Positions 1 to 6,271 of a stretch of DNA of 11,203 nt are shown here, piece after piece. A program made the position numbers and the translations under genes. Source of the DNA: Proteobacteria bacterium UBA6921 (GTDB taxonomy: Bacteria; Pseudomonadota; Gammaproteobacteria; SG8-11); assembly GCA_002450895.1 (NCBI GenBank), contig DKAR01000031.1, positions 1-11,203 on the forward strand, in the 5' to 3' direction. Every line of letters starts with the position of its first letter. Positions within the stretch are counted from its first letter, which is position 1. The notes under the pieces are model-generated. The model did no database searches, was not told where the DNA came from, and worked only from the letters and a program-made list of their open reading frames with translations.

Positions 1-1212
1 CAAGCCGCGATTGGTGTATTTCTTCGCAATCGAAATCACGAGGCGCAGGTTGGCTTCCACCATTTCCTTCTTCGCGCGGCGTGCTTTTGCTTCGCCGATG
101 GAGACCTTGCGGTTGATCTCTTTGATTTCGGCAATCTTCAGGCCGCTTTCTTCCTGAATCGAAACCAGGCGTTTCTGGGCGCGCTGCACTTCGGCAACAT
201 GCTCGGCCAGCGCCTTCGAATACTTGTGGCCATCATCAATGTGCTTCTGCAGCCATTTCAGGTTGGTTTCGTTGTCCGGGAAGCTGGTGATGAATTCCTT
301 GCGCGGCATTTGAGCCTTGCCAACGCAAATGTTCATGATCGCTTTTTCCTGCACGCGAATCGTATCGACCAGTGCGCGCAGGCCGCGGACCAATCGATCC
401 AGCAGGCGCGGCGTGAATTTGAATGCCGTGAAGCACTCGCACGCAGCAGTGTAGGCCTTCTGATTCTTGATGCGCGGATTGCCGTCCTTGATTTCACACG
501 CCGTGAGAAATTTTTTGCGCAGCTCGCTGAAGCGCGCGCGTGCGACTTCCGGATCCGGGCCAGAATCAATTTCTTCTTCACCGTCTTCGCCACCGGAAGC
601 TTCTTCTTCCTCTTCTTCACCTTTCTGCGCGGGTTTCGCCGCTGCGGCAGGCTTGGCAACGGGCACAGGAATTGGCACTTCGCCGGTTGCCGGCGCATCG
701 AGATCGATGAAACTCGTTACAACTTCGGACAAGCGGATTTCGCTGGCTTCAAAGCGATCGAAGTCGCGCAGAACTTCGCTGATGGAAATTGGATAGCGGG
801 CGAGCGCAGCCAGCACCTGTCCGAGCCCGTCTTCAATGCGCTTGGCAATTTCAATTTCGCCTTCGCGCGTCAGCAGTTCCACCGTTCCCATTTCGCGCAT
901 GTACATGCGCACGGGATCCGTCGTGCGACCAAATTCGGCATCAACCGTCGCCAGCGCCGCAGCGGCCGCTTCGGCAACTTCCTCATCATCTTCCGGCGTG
1001 GAAGTTTCGCTGAGGATCATCGTGTCGGTGTCGGGCGCGACTTCATGCACCATGATCCCCATATCGTTGATCATGTTGATGATGTCTTCGATCTGTTCGG
1101 GATCGACAATGTCGTCGGGCAAATGATCGTTGACCTCACGGTACGTGAGATAACCTTGCTCCTTGCCCCTGGCGATCAACGCTTTTAGTTGTGACTGTTT
1201 ATCTGAGCTCAT
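1..1212 (-). CDS. rpoD: RNA polymerase sigma-70 factor RpoD, partial (3' end beyond window)
   Basis: Housekeeping sigma factor that directs core RNA polymerase to vegetative promoters. The first 404 codons are present, running right to left from an ATG at 1212 and leaving the window at position 1 while still open. Visible in order: region 1.1 (about residues 1-75, with QSQLKALIARGKEQGYLTY and the VNDHLPDDIVD stretch), region 1.2 (GRTTDPVRMYMREMG, about residues 93-107), the long gammaproteobacterial non-conserved region with a Glu/Asp-rich tract near residues 195-215, and region 2.1 (GEAKARRAKKEMVEANLRLV, ending KKYTNRGL at 404). Regions 2.2 to 4.2 lie outside the window, so this is an edge cut and not a truncation. 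A possible SD (GAGG) sits about 13 nt before the ATG. It is the last gene of the rpsU-yqeY-dnaG-rpoD operon, 52 bp after dnaG. The N-terminal half matches E. coli RpoD closely from memory; identification is very secure. Confidence 0.98.
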   Translation of the reverse strand, partial: MSSDKQSQLKALIARGKEQGYLTYREVNDHLPDDIVDPEQIEDIINMINDMGIMVHEVAPDTDTMILSETSTPEDDEEVAEAAAAALATVDAEFGRTTDPVRMYMREMGTVELLTREGEIEIAKRIEDGLGQVLAALARYPISISEVLRDFDRFEASEIRLSEVVTSFIDLDAPATGEVPIPVPVAKPAAAAKPAQKGEEEEEEASGGEDGEEEIDSGPDPEVARARFSELRKKFLTACEIKDGNPRIKNQKAYTAACECFTAFKFTPRLLDRLVRGLRALVDTIRVQEKAIMNICVGKAQMPRKEFITSFPDNETNLKWLQKHIDDGHKYSKALAEHVAEVQRAQKRLVSIQEESGLKIAEIKEINRKVSIGEAKARRAKKEMVEANLRLVISIAKKYTNRGL

Positions 1213-1245
1213 ACGCCGTCCGACACCTCAAAAAAATGGCCGTGC

Positions 1246-1274
1246 ATTGTAGCTTAAAGAGTAGTCAATGCGAA
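1246..1274 (-). promoter_or_regulatory. Possible internal sigma-70 promoter for rpoD
   Basis: Read on the minus strand there is a -35-like TTCGCA (1269-1274), a 17-bp spacer and a good -10 TACAAT (1246-1251), placing a start about 30 bp before the rpoD ATG. The -35 lies in the last codons of dnaG. In E. coli rpoD has extra promoters inside dnaG, so an internal promoter is plausible, but the -35 matches only 4 of 6 bases. This is inference from sequence alone. Confidence 0.35.
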
Positions 1275-3049
1275 CCGCGCGCGCTAACTGACGACAGGGT
1301 GTCGCCGGCACGCCGACTTGCAAATAACTGTTTAAGCTCGTTTTTTTCATCTTCCGTCAATCCGCTGGCCTGCGCCTTCTCCAACAACAGCGTCAAACGC
1401 TCTTCGCGCACCTGGCCGGCCAACCTCGCCAGTGCGCCATCAAACTCGACTCCCAGGCCTTCGGGAGGGGGTACCCACGTCCAGGCGGCCACCTTATTCA
1501 GGTAGTCGCCCTCGCTTGTGCCGCGAAACATCTCAATCAACATGCCCTGGTTGATATGGGGATGCGCACGAAGAATTTCGAGCATCTTTATTAATAGCGC
1601 ACCGCGCGGATCCTGCTGGGGAATCATCTGCAAACTGACTGAGCGCACAGCCAGCGTTGTATCCAATAAAAGTAGCTTAATTGCCGTGCGCAGGGCGGAA
1701 GGAGCGCCACTGACGCGCGGAGCGGCCGGGCGCTGCACTGGTTTTTGCACTGGCGCGACGTCTCCCGCCAGGATCTGGGTCAGTTGTCCAACGTCCATAC
1801 GCACGATTTCCGCCAATCTCGTATACAGCATTTGCCGAAAAACCTCGGATGGAACCTTGGACAAAAGAGGGCGGGCAAGTTCCACCACGCGCGCTCTCCC
1901 GTCTATGGTGGAGAGGTCGGCCTGCTGCGCCACCTGCTCCAGCAGATAGCTTGAAAGTGGGATTGATTTCACTATCCGTTCGGCAAATTGCTCGCGTCCT
2001 TCCTTCCGGACGAGCGAATCCGGGTCTTCGGACTCTGGCAAAAACATGAACCTCACCTGATGCTGGCCTGTCATGAGCGGCAGGGCGGATTCCAGGGCGC
2101 GCCATGCCGCCTGGCGCCCGGCATTGTCGCCATCGAAGCAAAAAATGACATCATCGGTTACTCGAAATAACCGTTCGATATGATCGCGCGTCGTCGCCGT
2201 GCCGAGCGTCGCCACGACTTCGCTGACTCCGTATTGCGCGAGTCCGACGACATCCATATATCCTTCAACTACCAACAGCTGTTTGATATCTCGGGTGCGC
2301 TGCTGCACTTCGTACAACCCATAGAGTTCGCGGCCCTTGTGGAATACCGGTGTTTCGGGGGAGTTGAGATATTTCGGCGTTTCGTCCCCGAGCACGCGTC
2401 CGCCGAACCCTATAACCCGACCGCGCGTATCGCGAATAGGAAACATGACGCGGTTACGGAAGCGATCGTAGTGTCCGCCACCCTCACGTTCGACGATCAA
2501 TCCGGCTTTCAACAGCGCCTTTCGACTTACGTCGTCAGCACCCAGCACGTTGAGCAAGCGATCCCAGGCCGCGGGCGCGTAGCCGATTCCATACTCCTTC
2601 GCGATTGCTCCAGTCAGGCCACGCTTCTTCAGGTAGTCGACGGCAACTTGCGCGCTCGGTTCCCGCAACTGCGCTTCAAAGAAGCGTGCCGCGCTGGCGA
2701 GTACGGTATAGACGGGCTGCAGATCCTCCGCGGGCTTGCCTGACGTACCGCTGTTGGGTACTTCCATTCCCGCTTCCGTGGCCAGCCGACGCACGGCCTC
2801 GAGGAAATCAATGCGGTCAAAATCCATGACAAAACCGATTGCTGATCCGTGCGCACCACAGCCGAAGCAGTGAAAGAACTGCTTGTCCTGGCTAACACTG
2901 AACGAGGGCGTCTTTTCGTTATGAAACGGGCAGCAGGCCATGTAATTCTGGCCGGTTTTCTTAAGTGTGATGCGCTCACTGACAACGGTAACGATGTCAG
3001 TGCGGGACAGGAGGTCCTGGATGAACTGTTGGGGGATGCGTCCGGCCAT
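1265..3049 (-). CDS. dnaG: DNA primase DnaG
   Basis: Synthesises the short RNA primers used on lagging-strand and origin DNA, acting with the replicative helicase DnaB. It is 594 aa (E. coli 581) and complete. Domains: N-terminal CHC2 zinc-binding domain with ligands C40, H43, C61 and C64; the RNA polymerase core with the YLNSPETPVFHKG motif at 227-239; the TOPRIM fold with E262 (VVEGYMDVV) and the acidic pair D306/D308 (FDGDNAGR), the metal-binding catalytic residues; and a C-terminal helical region (about 450-594) expected to bind DnaB. The ATG at 3049 gives the standard family start (AGRIPQQFI); the SD before it is weak. It lies between yqeY (53-bp gap) and rpoD in the macromolecular synthesis operon. 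No missing catalytic residue or frameshift is seen. Confidence 0.98.
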   Translation of the reverse strand: MAGRIPQQFIQDLLSRTDIVTVVSERITLKKTGQNYMACCPFHNEKTPSFSVSQDKQFFHCFGCGAHGSAIGFVMDFDRIDFLEAVRRLATEAGMEVPNSGTSGKPAEDLQPVYTVLASAARFFEAQLREPSAQVAVDYLKKRGLTGAIAKEYGIGYAPAAWDRLLNVLGADDVSRKALLKAGLIVEREGGGHYDRFRNRVMFPIRDTRGRVIGFGGRVLGDETPKYLNSPETPVFHKGRELYGLYEVQQRTRDIKQLLVVEGYMDVVGLAQYGVSEVVATLGTATTRDHIERLFRVTDDVIFCFDGDNAGRQAAWRALESALPLMTGQHQVRFMFLPESEDPDSLVRKEGREQFAERIVKSIPLSSYLLEQVAQQADLSTIDGRARVVELARPLLSKVPSEVFRQMLYTRLAEIVRMDVGQLTQILAGDVAPVQKPVQRPAAPRVSGAPSALRTAIKLLLLDTTLAVRSVSLQMIPQQDPRGALLIKMLEILRAHPHINQGMLIEMFRGTSEGDYLNKVAAWTWVPPPEGLGVEFDGALARLAGQVREERLTLLLEKAQASGLTEDEKNELKQLFASRRAGDTLSSVSARGSH

Positions 3050-3102
3050 CGGTCTGCGCGCTCACAATGACCCTGAGTGATGCTCGGCCGGAACGATGTT
3101 CG

Positions 3103-3558
3103 CTACGGTGCGAGGAGTGACTTCACTTTCTTGCTTACTTCGCCCATATCCGCACGGCCCTGAAGCTTGGGACGCAACAGATTCATGACTGCACCCATGT
3201 CCTTCATTCCGGAGGCGCCGGATTCCTTGATTGACGCCTGGATGATGCTGTCCACTTCGCTCGTGCTGAGCGCCTCGGGCAGGTACCCCTGGACAACTTG
3301 AAGCTCGAACGTTTCTTTTTCCACTAGGTCGTTTCGACCCGCATTCTGAAACTGCTCAACCGAGTCGCGGCGCTGCTTGATCATCTTGTTCAACACCGCG
3401 ATAACCTGCGTGTCGTCCAGCATGATGCGTTCGTCGACTTCGCGCTGCTTGATTTCGGCCTGGATCAAACGAATAACGCCCAAGCGCGCGCTGTCTTTCG
3501 CGCGCATGGCCGTTTTCATGTCTTCGTTGATTCGTGCCTTGAGAGTGAGCTCGGTCAC
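3103..3558 (-). CDS. yqeY: GatB/YqeY domain protein
   Basis: A 151-aa protein of the GatB/YqeY family, which resembles the tRNA-binding tail domain of the amidotransferase subunit GatB. The cellular role of the stand-alone protein is not firmly established. Family features seen are the N-terminal LKARINEDMKTAMRAKD, RLGVIRLIQAEIKQREVDER, the central KMIKQRRDSVEQFQNAGR helix, the GYLPEALS turn, and the C-terminal DMGAVMNLLRPKLQGRADMGEVSKKVK segment. The start is GTG at 3558, supported by an AGGAAAG SD at a good distance, and it begins 15 bp after the rpsU stop. Its place between rpsU and dnaG differs from E. coli, where the two are adjacent, but is common in other gammaproteobacteria. It is probably co-transcribed with both. 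Confidence 0.95.
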   Translation of the reverse strand: MTELTLKARINEDMKTAMRAKDSARLGVIRLIQAEIKQREVDERIMLDDTQVIAVLNKMIKQRRDSVEQFQNAGRNDLVEKETFELQVVQGYLPEALSTSEVDSIIQASIKESGASGMKDMGAVMNLLRPKLQGRADMGEVSKKVKSLLAP

Positions 3559-3573
3559 GAGATCACTTTCCTA

Positions 3574-3786
3574 TCAGCGCTGCGGACGGCGATTGTTGTC
3601 GCGGAATACTTTCTTCAGATGGCGCTTCACGGCGGCCGCGGCTTTACGCTTGCGGACTTCCGTCGGCTTTTCATAATACTCACGACGACGAATTTCGGTG
3701 AGTACTCCGGCCTTTTCACACGTGCGCTTGAAGCGGCGGAGCGCGACTTCAAAAGGCTCATTTTCACGGACACGAACTTGCGGCAT
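3574..3786 (-). CDS. rpsU: 30S ribosomal protein S21
   Basis: Small basic ribosomal protein (70 aa; E. coli S21 has 71) of the 30S subunit that aids translation initiation near the 3' end of 16S rRNA. The sequence PQVRVRENEPFEVALRRFKRTCEKAGV followed by RRREYYEKPTEVRKRK is diagnostic. The ATG at 3786 is chosen over an in-frame ATG two codons upstream because it gives the invariant MP start and has a GAGGTG SD with a 7-nt spacer. It is the first gene of the operon with yqeY, dnaG and rpoD, transcribed from the promoter at 3848-3876 with a leader of about 55 nt. Confidence 0.98.
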   Translation of the reverse strand: MPQVRVRENEPFEVALRRFKRTCEKAGVLTEIRRREYYEKPTEVRKRKAAAAVKRHLKKVFRDNNRRPQR

Positions 3787-3800
3787 TAACACACACCTCG

Positions 3801-3824
3801 TTGATCAATCGAATCCCGATCGGG
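3801..3824. promoter_or_regulatory. Two palindromes in the rpsU 5' leader
   Basis: The predicted untranslated leader of rpsU holds an 8-bp palindrome TTGATCAA (3801-3808) and a 10-bp palindrome CCCGATCGGG (3815-3824), 6 bp apart and just upstream of the rpsU SD. Both are perfect without a loop, so they look more like protein-binding sites or kissing elements than stable hairpins. No known regulator site is recognised, and chance is possible. Confidence 0.25.
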
Positions 3825-3847
3825 GTCGGCCGTTCGGGGAGTGGGGA

Positions 3848-3876
3848 ATTCTAGTGGGTGATCGTCCAAAAGGCAA
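3848..3876 (-). promoter_or_regulatory. Sigma-70 promoter of the rpsU-yqeY-dnaG-rpoD operon
   Basis: On the minus strand, -35 TTGCCT (3871-3876), a 17-bp spacer and -10 TAGAAT (3848-3853) form a strong vegetative promoter. The expected start is near 3841, giving a leader of about 55 nt before rpsU. I see no LexA box around it, unlike the E. coli operon. Confidence 0.8.
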
Positions 3877-3954
3877 AGCGATTTAGGCTGTTTTTTAACC
3901 GTTTTTCGGGTTTGTGCATTCGCGAAGAGGCACGGTCGGTGCAGCCTGTTGCGG

Positions 3955-3960
3955 TACACT
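3955..3960 (+). promoter_or_regulatory. Possible -10 element for tsaD
   Basis: TACACT lies 49 bp before the tsaD ATG in the divergent rpsU-tsaD intergenic region. At 16-18 bp upstream there is no convincing -35, so the call is weak. The same hexamer serves as the candidate -10 of nudE. Confidence 0.3.
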
Positions 3961-4008
3961 TGCGCGCTACTGTTTTGGATCTCGGACCACCCGACCGGCA
4001 TAAACCCC

Positions 4009-5022
4009 ATGCGAGTTCTTGGTATTGAAACGTCCTGCGATGAAACCGGCGTCGCGATTTACGACACAAATAAAGGTCTGTTATCCCATCGACTTTTTAG
4101 CCAGATCGATCTGCATACGCCCTATGGCGGCGTTGTACCTGAAATCGCGTCCCGCGACCATGTTCGCAAGCTGCTGCCTCTCATCAATGAGGTCATCCAC
4201 GCGGCTGGCTTAAGAAAATCAGACCTGAATGGCATCGCCTACACGGCAGGACCCGGACTTGTGGGGGCACTGCTCGTTGGGGCCGCCCTTGGCCGAAGCC
4301 TCGCGTGGGGTCTGGGCGTCCCCGCAGTCCCGGTCCACCATATGGAGGGGCACTTGCTGGCCCCGCTGTTAGAGTCGCCTTCACCTGAGTTTCCATTTGT
4401 TGCGCTGCTGGTATCGGGCGGACACACCTTATTGGCGCGCGTCGACGGCGTCGGCCGTTATCAAATTCTTGGGGAAACGCTCGATGACGCCGCCGGCGAG
4501 GCCTTCGACAAGACTGCCAAATTGCTGGGTCTCGGCTATCCGGGCGGCCCGGCACTTGAGTGCCTGGCGAAATCCGGCCGCGCCGGGCAACATGTTTTTC
4601 CGCGACCGATGACGGACCGCCCCGGGCTCGACTTCAGTTTTAGCGGCCTGAAGACGTTTGCACTCACCACGATTCAACGTTGCGATGGCAGTGCTCAGGC
4701 ACACGCTGACATCGCCTTCGCATTTCAGGAGGCGGTCATTGAAACCTTCGTGATCAAGTGCCGACGCGCACTTCGTGAAACGGGTTTGGGGCGCCTGGTA
4801 ATTTCCGGCGGTGTCAGCGCCAATCTGTCGCTGCGCGCGCGATTTGCGGAGATCGCCCCCGAGGAATCAATTCAGGTGTTTTATCCGCGCCTCGAATTTT
4901 GTACCGATAATGGCGCGATGATCGCTTTTGTCGGCGCGCTGCGTCTGGCTGCCGGACAGCACTCATCCAGTCAATTTGATACTCGCGCGCGCTGGCCTAT
5001 CGCCGAACTCGCTGCGCTGTAG
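4009..5022 (+). CDS. tsaD: tRNA N6-threonylcarbamoyladenosine transferase TsaD
   Basis: Transfers the threonylcarbamoyl group from TC-AMP to A37 of tRNAs reading ANN codons, working in the cytoplasm with TsaB and TsaE (t6A pathway; formerly Gcp/YgjD). The 337 aa equal the E. coli length. Seen: N-terminal GIETSCDETGVA with D11; the metal-binding HHMEGH motif with H111 and H115; D167 and G180 (GEAFDKTAKLLGLGYPGG); N272 (SGGVSANL); and the third metal ligand D300 (TDNGAM). The ATG at 4009 is preferred over an in-frame start 20 codons upstream because it begins MRVLGIETS, the family N-terminus, and the upstream codons are unlike the family. The SD is weak. It diverges from rpsU, a gene order common in gammaproteobacteria, and converges with the HU gene. 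Confidence 0.98.
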   Translation: MRVLGIETSCDETGVAIYDTNKGLLSHRLFSQIDLHTPYGGVVPEIASRDHVRKLLPLINEVIHAAGLRKSDLNGIAYTAGPGLVGALLVGAALGRSLAWGLGVPAVPVHHMEGHLLAPLLESPSPEFPFVALLVSGGHTLLARVDGVGRYQILGETLDDAAGEAFDKTAKLLGLGYPGGPALECLAKSGRAGQHVFPRPMTDRPGLDFSFSGLKTFALTTIQRCDGSAQAHADIAFAFQEAVIETFVIKCRRALRETGLGRLVISGGVSANLSLRARFAEIAPEESIQVFYPRLEFCTDNGAMIAFVGALRLAAGQHSSSQFDTRARWPIAELAAL

Positions 5023-5048
5023 ATCTGGGTAAATTTAAAGCGGACCCC

Positions 5049-5078
5049 AAAAAAATAAGGGGGCCAACGCCCCCTTAT
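5049..5078 (-). terminator. Rho-independent terminator of the HU gene
   Basis: Perfect 10-bp stem ATAAGGGGGC / GCCCCCTTAT (5055-5064 and 5069-5078) with a 4-nt loop. Read on the minus strand it is followed by a run of seven T (complement of 5049-5055), 27 bp after the HU stop. On the plus strand no T tract follows, so it should act for HU. For tsaD it would supply only a hairpin. Confidence 0.92.
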
Positions 5079-5105
5079 CAGATGTCAGTGTTCCCTTGCG
5101 GAACC

Positions 5106-5462
5106 TTACTTGACCATCTCTTTCACCGCCTTGAGCGGGAGAATCTTCACAACATTGCGGGCCGGCTTGGCCTTGAACATCATTTGCTCGCCGGTGAACG
5201 GGTTGACGCCCATGCGCGCTTTCGTAGCGGGCTTGCGGACAACCTTCATTTTCAGCAGGCCAGGCAGCGTGAAGATGCCGGCGCCGTTCTTCTTCAGGTG
5301 ACCTTCGATGATGCTCGACAGGCCCTGCATTACGGCGGTGACATCCTTACGGGACAGACTGGTCGTTTCTGCGATCGTGGAAATGATGGTGGATTTTGAA
5401 GCGGGTTCTTTAAAAACTTTCGCGGCGGCTGCCGCTTTCTTTGCTGGTTTCTTAGCTGCCAT
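5106..5462 (-). CDS. HU-family DNA-binding protein with basic N-terminal extension
   Basis: Nucleoid-associated protein of the HU/IHF family, 118 aa against about 90 for classic HU. Residues 1-20 form a Lys/Ala/Pro-rich tail (MAAKKPAKKAAAAAKVFKEP). The HU fold follows from about residue 22: helices with SLSRKDVTAVMQGL, the GIFTLPGLLKMKVV strand region, and the DNA-intercalating arm around NPFTGE (88-93). Similar tailed HU-like proteins occur in Xanthomonas relatives, from memory. The ATG at 5462 has an excellent SD (AGGAGG, 6-nt spacer). It is monocistronic, ending at the terminator at 5049-5078, and diverges from nudE. A weak promoter candidate is TTTCCC (5537-5542) with -10 TATTTT (5514-5519), 17 bp apart. 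It is not a typical HupA/HupB or IHF subunit, so I give no gene symbol. Confidence 0.93.
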   Translation of the reverse strand: MAAKKPAKKAAAAAKVFKEPASKSTIISTIAETTSLSRKDVTAVMQGLSSIIEGHLKKNGAGIFTLPGLLKMKVVRKPATKARMGVNPFTGEQMMFKAKPARNVVKILPLKAVKEMVK

Positions 5463-5513
5463 TTACTTCCTCCTCATTATCGTTGGGCGAAGGTAAAGCG
5501 AAACGGAGTGGTG

Positions 5514-5528
5514 AAAATAGCCTATTTT
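5514..5528. promoter_or_regulatory. AT-rich dyad upstream of the HU gene
   Basis: Perfect inverted repeat AAAATAG-C-CTATTTT, 52 bp before the HU start and overlapping its candidate -10 region. The one-base centre argues against an RNA hairpin and fits a binding site for a dimeric regulator. The binding protein is unknown. Confidence 0.35.
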
Positions 5529-5638
5529 TTTGCTTCGGGAAACCCTGACACAAAAAATATTCTTTGCGCCGAACCGGACGGCGCAGACATGGTGTCATTC
5601 GCCGTGGTCCAGTAAATATAGGGAAAAATGGCCTGGCG

Positions 5639-5657
5639 GCGGATGCCAAGCATCCGC
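5639..5657. promoter_or_regulatory. 8+3+8 perfect dyad at the nudE promoter
   Basis: Inverted repeat GCGGATGC-CAA-GCATCCGC that covers the candidate -35 of nudE and part of its spacer. Its size and position suit an operator. As RNA it would be a stem with a tight 3-nt loop, but no T tract follows, so it is not a terminator. Confidence 0.5.
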
Positions 5658-5671
5658 AAACGGGCTACACT
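5643..5671 (+). promoter_or_regulatory. Candidate sigma-70 promoter of nudE-cysQ
   Basis: -35 ATGCCA (5643-5648, 4 of 6 matches), 17-bp spacer and -10 TACACT (5666-5671), 36 bp before the nudE ATG. It overlaps the dyad at 5639-5657. Confidence 0.45.
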
Positions 5672-5707
5672 CGAAAAAATCTATTCCGGTCAAACACGGT
5701 TCAATTG

Positions 5708-6271
5708 ATGCAGTTTCCAGCACGAACCAAGCCTTCCATTCTCGCGGCGAACACGATCGCGAAGACCCGACTGTTCCAGATCGAGGAACTTGAGCTGCAA
5801 TTTTCGAATGGTGTCGGTGCGACTTATGAACGGCTGGTTGGCACCGCAGAAGGGGCCGTACTGGTCGTACCGCTGCTTGATCGCGATACCGTCCTGCTGA
5901 TTCGGGAGTATGCCGCCGGCATGGATCGATATGAGATCGCTTGCGCAAAAGGCAAAATCGAAAACGGGGAATCACCCGAAGATGCGGCTGCCCGCGAGTT
6001 AACGGAAGAGGTTGGGTACGCGGCGCGGCGACTGCGGCATATTCGGTCGCTCACGGTTGCGCCGGGCTACGTCAAACATGTTACGCACGTCGTGCTGGCC
6101 GAAGATTTGTACCCCCACCGAACGCGCGGCGACGAACCAGAGGAGATCGATGTATTTCCCTGGAAGCTCGACAGGCTTGATGAACTCCTTGACCATGATG
6201 AGTGCACCGAAGCCCGGAGCATTGCGGCGTTATTTATCGTGAGAGCCTACCTGGCGCGCGGAAGCCTATGA
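5708..6271 (+). CDS. nudE: ADP compounds hydrolase NudE (Nudix family)
   Basis: Cytoplasmic Nudix pyrophosphatase; E. coli NudE cleaves ADP-ribose, NADH and Ap3A-type dinucleotides to AMP plus a second product. The protein is 187 aa, close to E. coli NudE. The Nudix box GX5EX7REUXEEXGU is complete at 82-104 (G82, E88, R96-E97, E100-E101, G103). NudE-like features around it include RLFQIEELELQFSNGV near the N-terminus, IREYAAGMDRYEI before the box and the GDEPEEI loop. The ATG at 5708 is chosen because homology begins there (KPSILAANTIAKTRLF); the reading frame is open 48 codons further upstream, but that part runs through the promoter and dyad and looks non-coding. There is no clear SD. Its stop overlaps the cysQ start by 4 bp (ATGA), so the two are probably translationally coupled. 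Confidence 0.95.
   Translation: MQFPARTKPSILAANTIAKTRLFQIEELELQFSNGVGATYERLVGTAEGAVLVVPLLDRDTVLLIREYAAGMDRYEIACAKGKIENGESPEDAAARELTEEVGYAARRLRHIRSLTVAPGYVKHVTHVVLAEDLYPHRTRGDEPEEIDVFPWKLDRLDELLDHDECTEARSIAALFIVRAYLARGSL

Noticed and set aside
199..1188. A 329-codon open frame on the plus strand
   Set aside because: It is antisense to rpoD, whose match to the sigma-70 family is unmistakable. The predicted protein is low-complexity, rich in Phe, Arg and Ala, and looks like no known family.
2180..2743. A 187-codon open frame on the plus strand
   Set aside because: It is fully antisense to the dnaG catalytic core and has no SD or recognisable domain; an artefact of GC-rich codon bias.
3949..4008. 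Upstream in-frame extension of tsaD by 20 codons
   Set aside because: The added residues are unlike TsaD N-termini, and the start at 4009 gives exactly the family length, with H111, H115 and D300 at the E. coli numbers.
5049..5078. Bidirectional terminator serving both tsaD and HU
   Set aside because: The T tract is present only in the minus-strand reading; on the plus strand the hairpin is followed by CAGATG.
5564..5707. Upstream in-frame extension of nudE by 48 codons
   Set aside because: It would run through the candidate promoter and dyad, and homology begins only at 5708.
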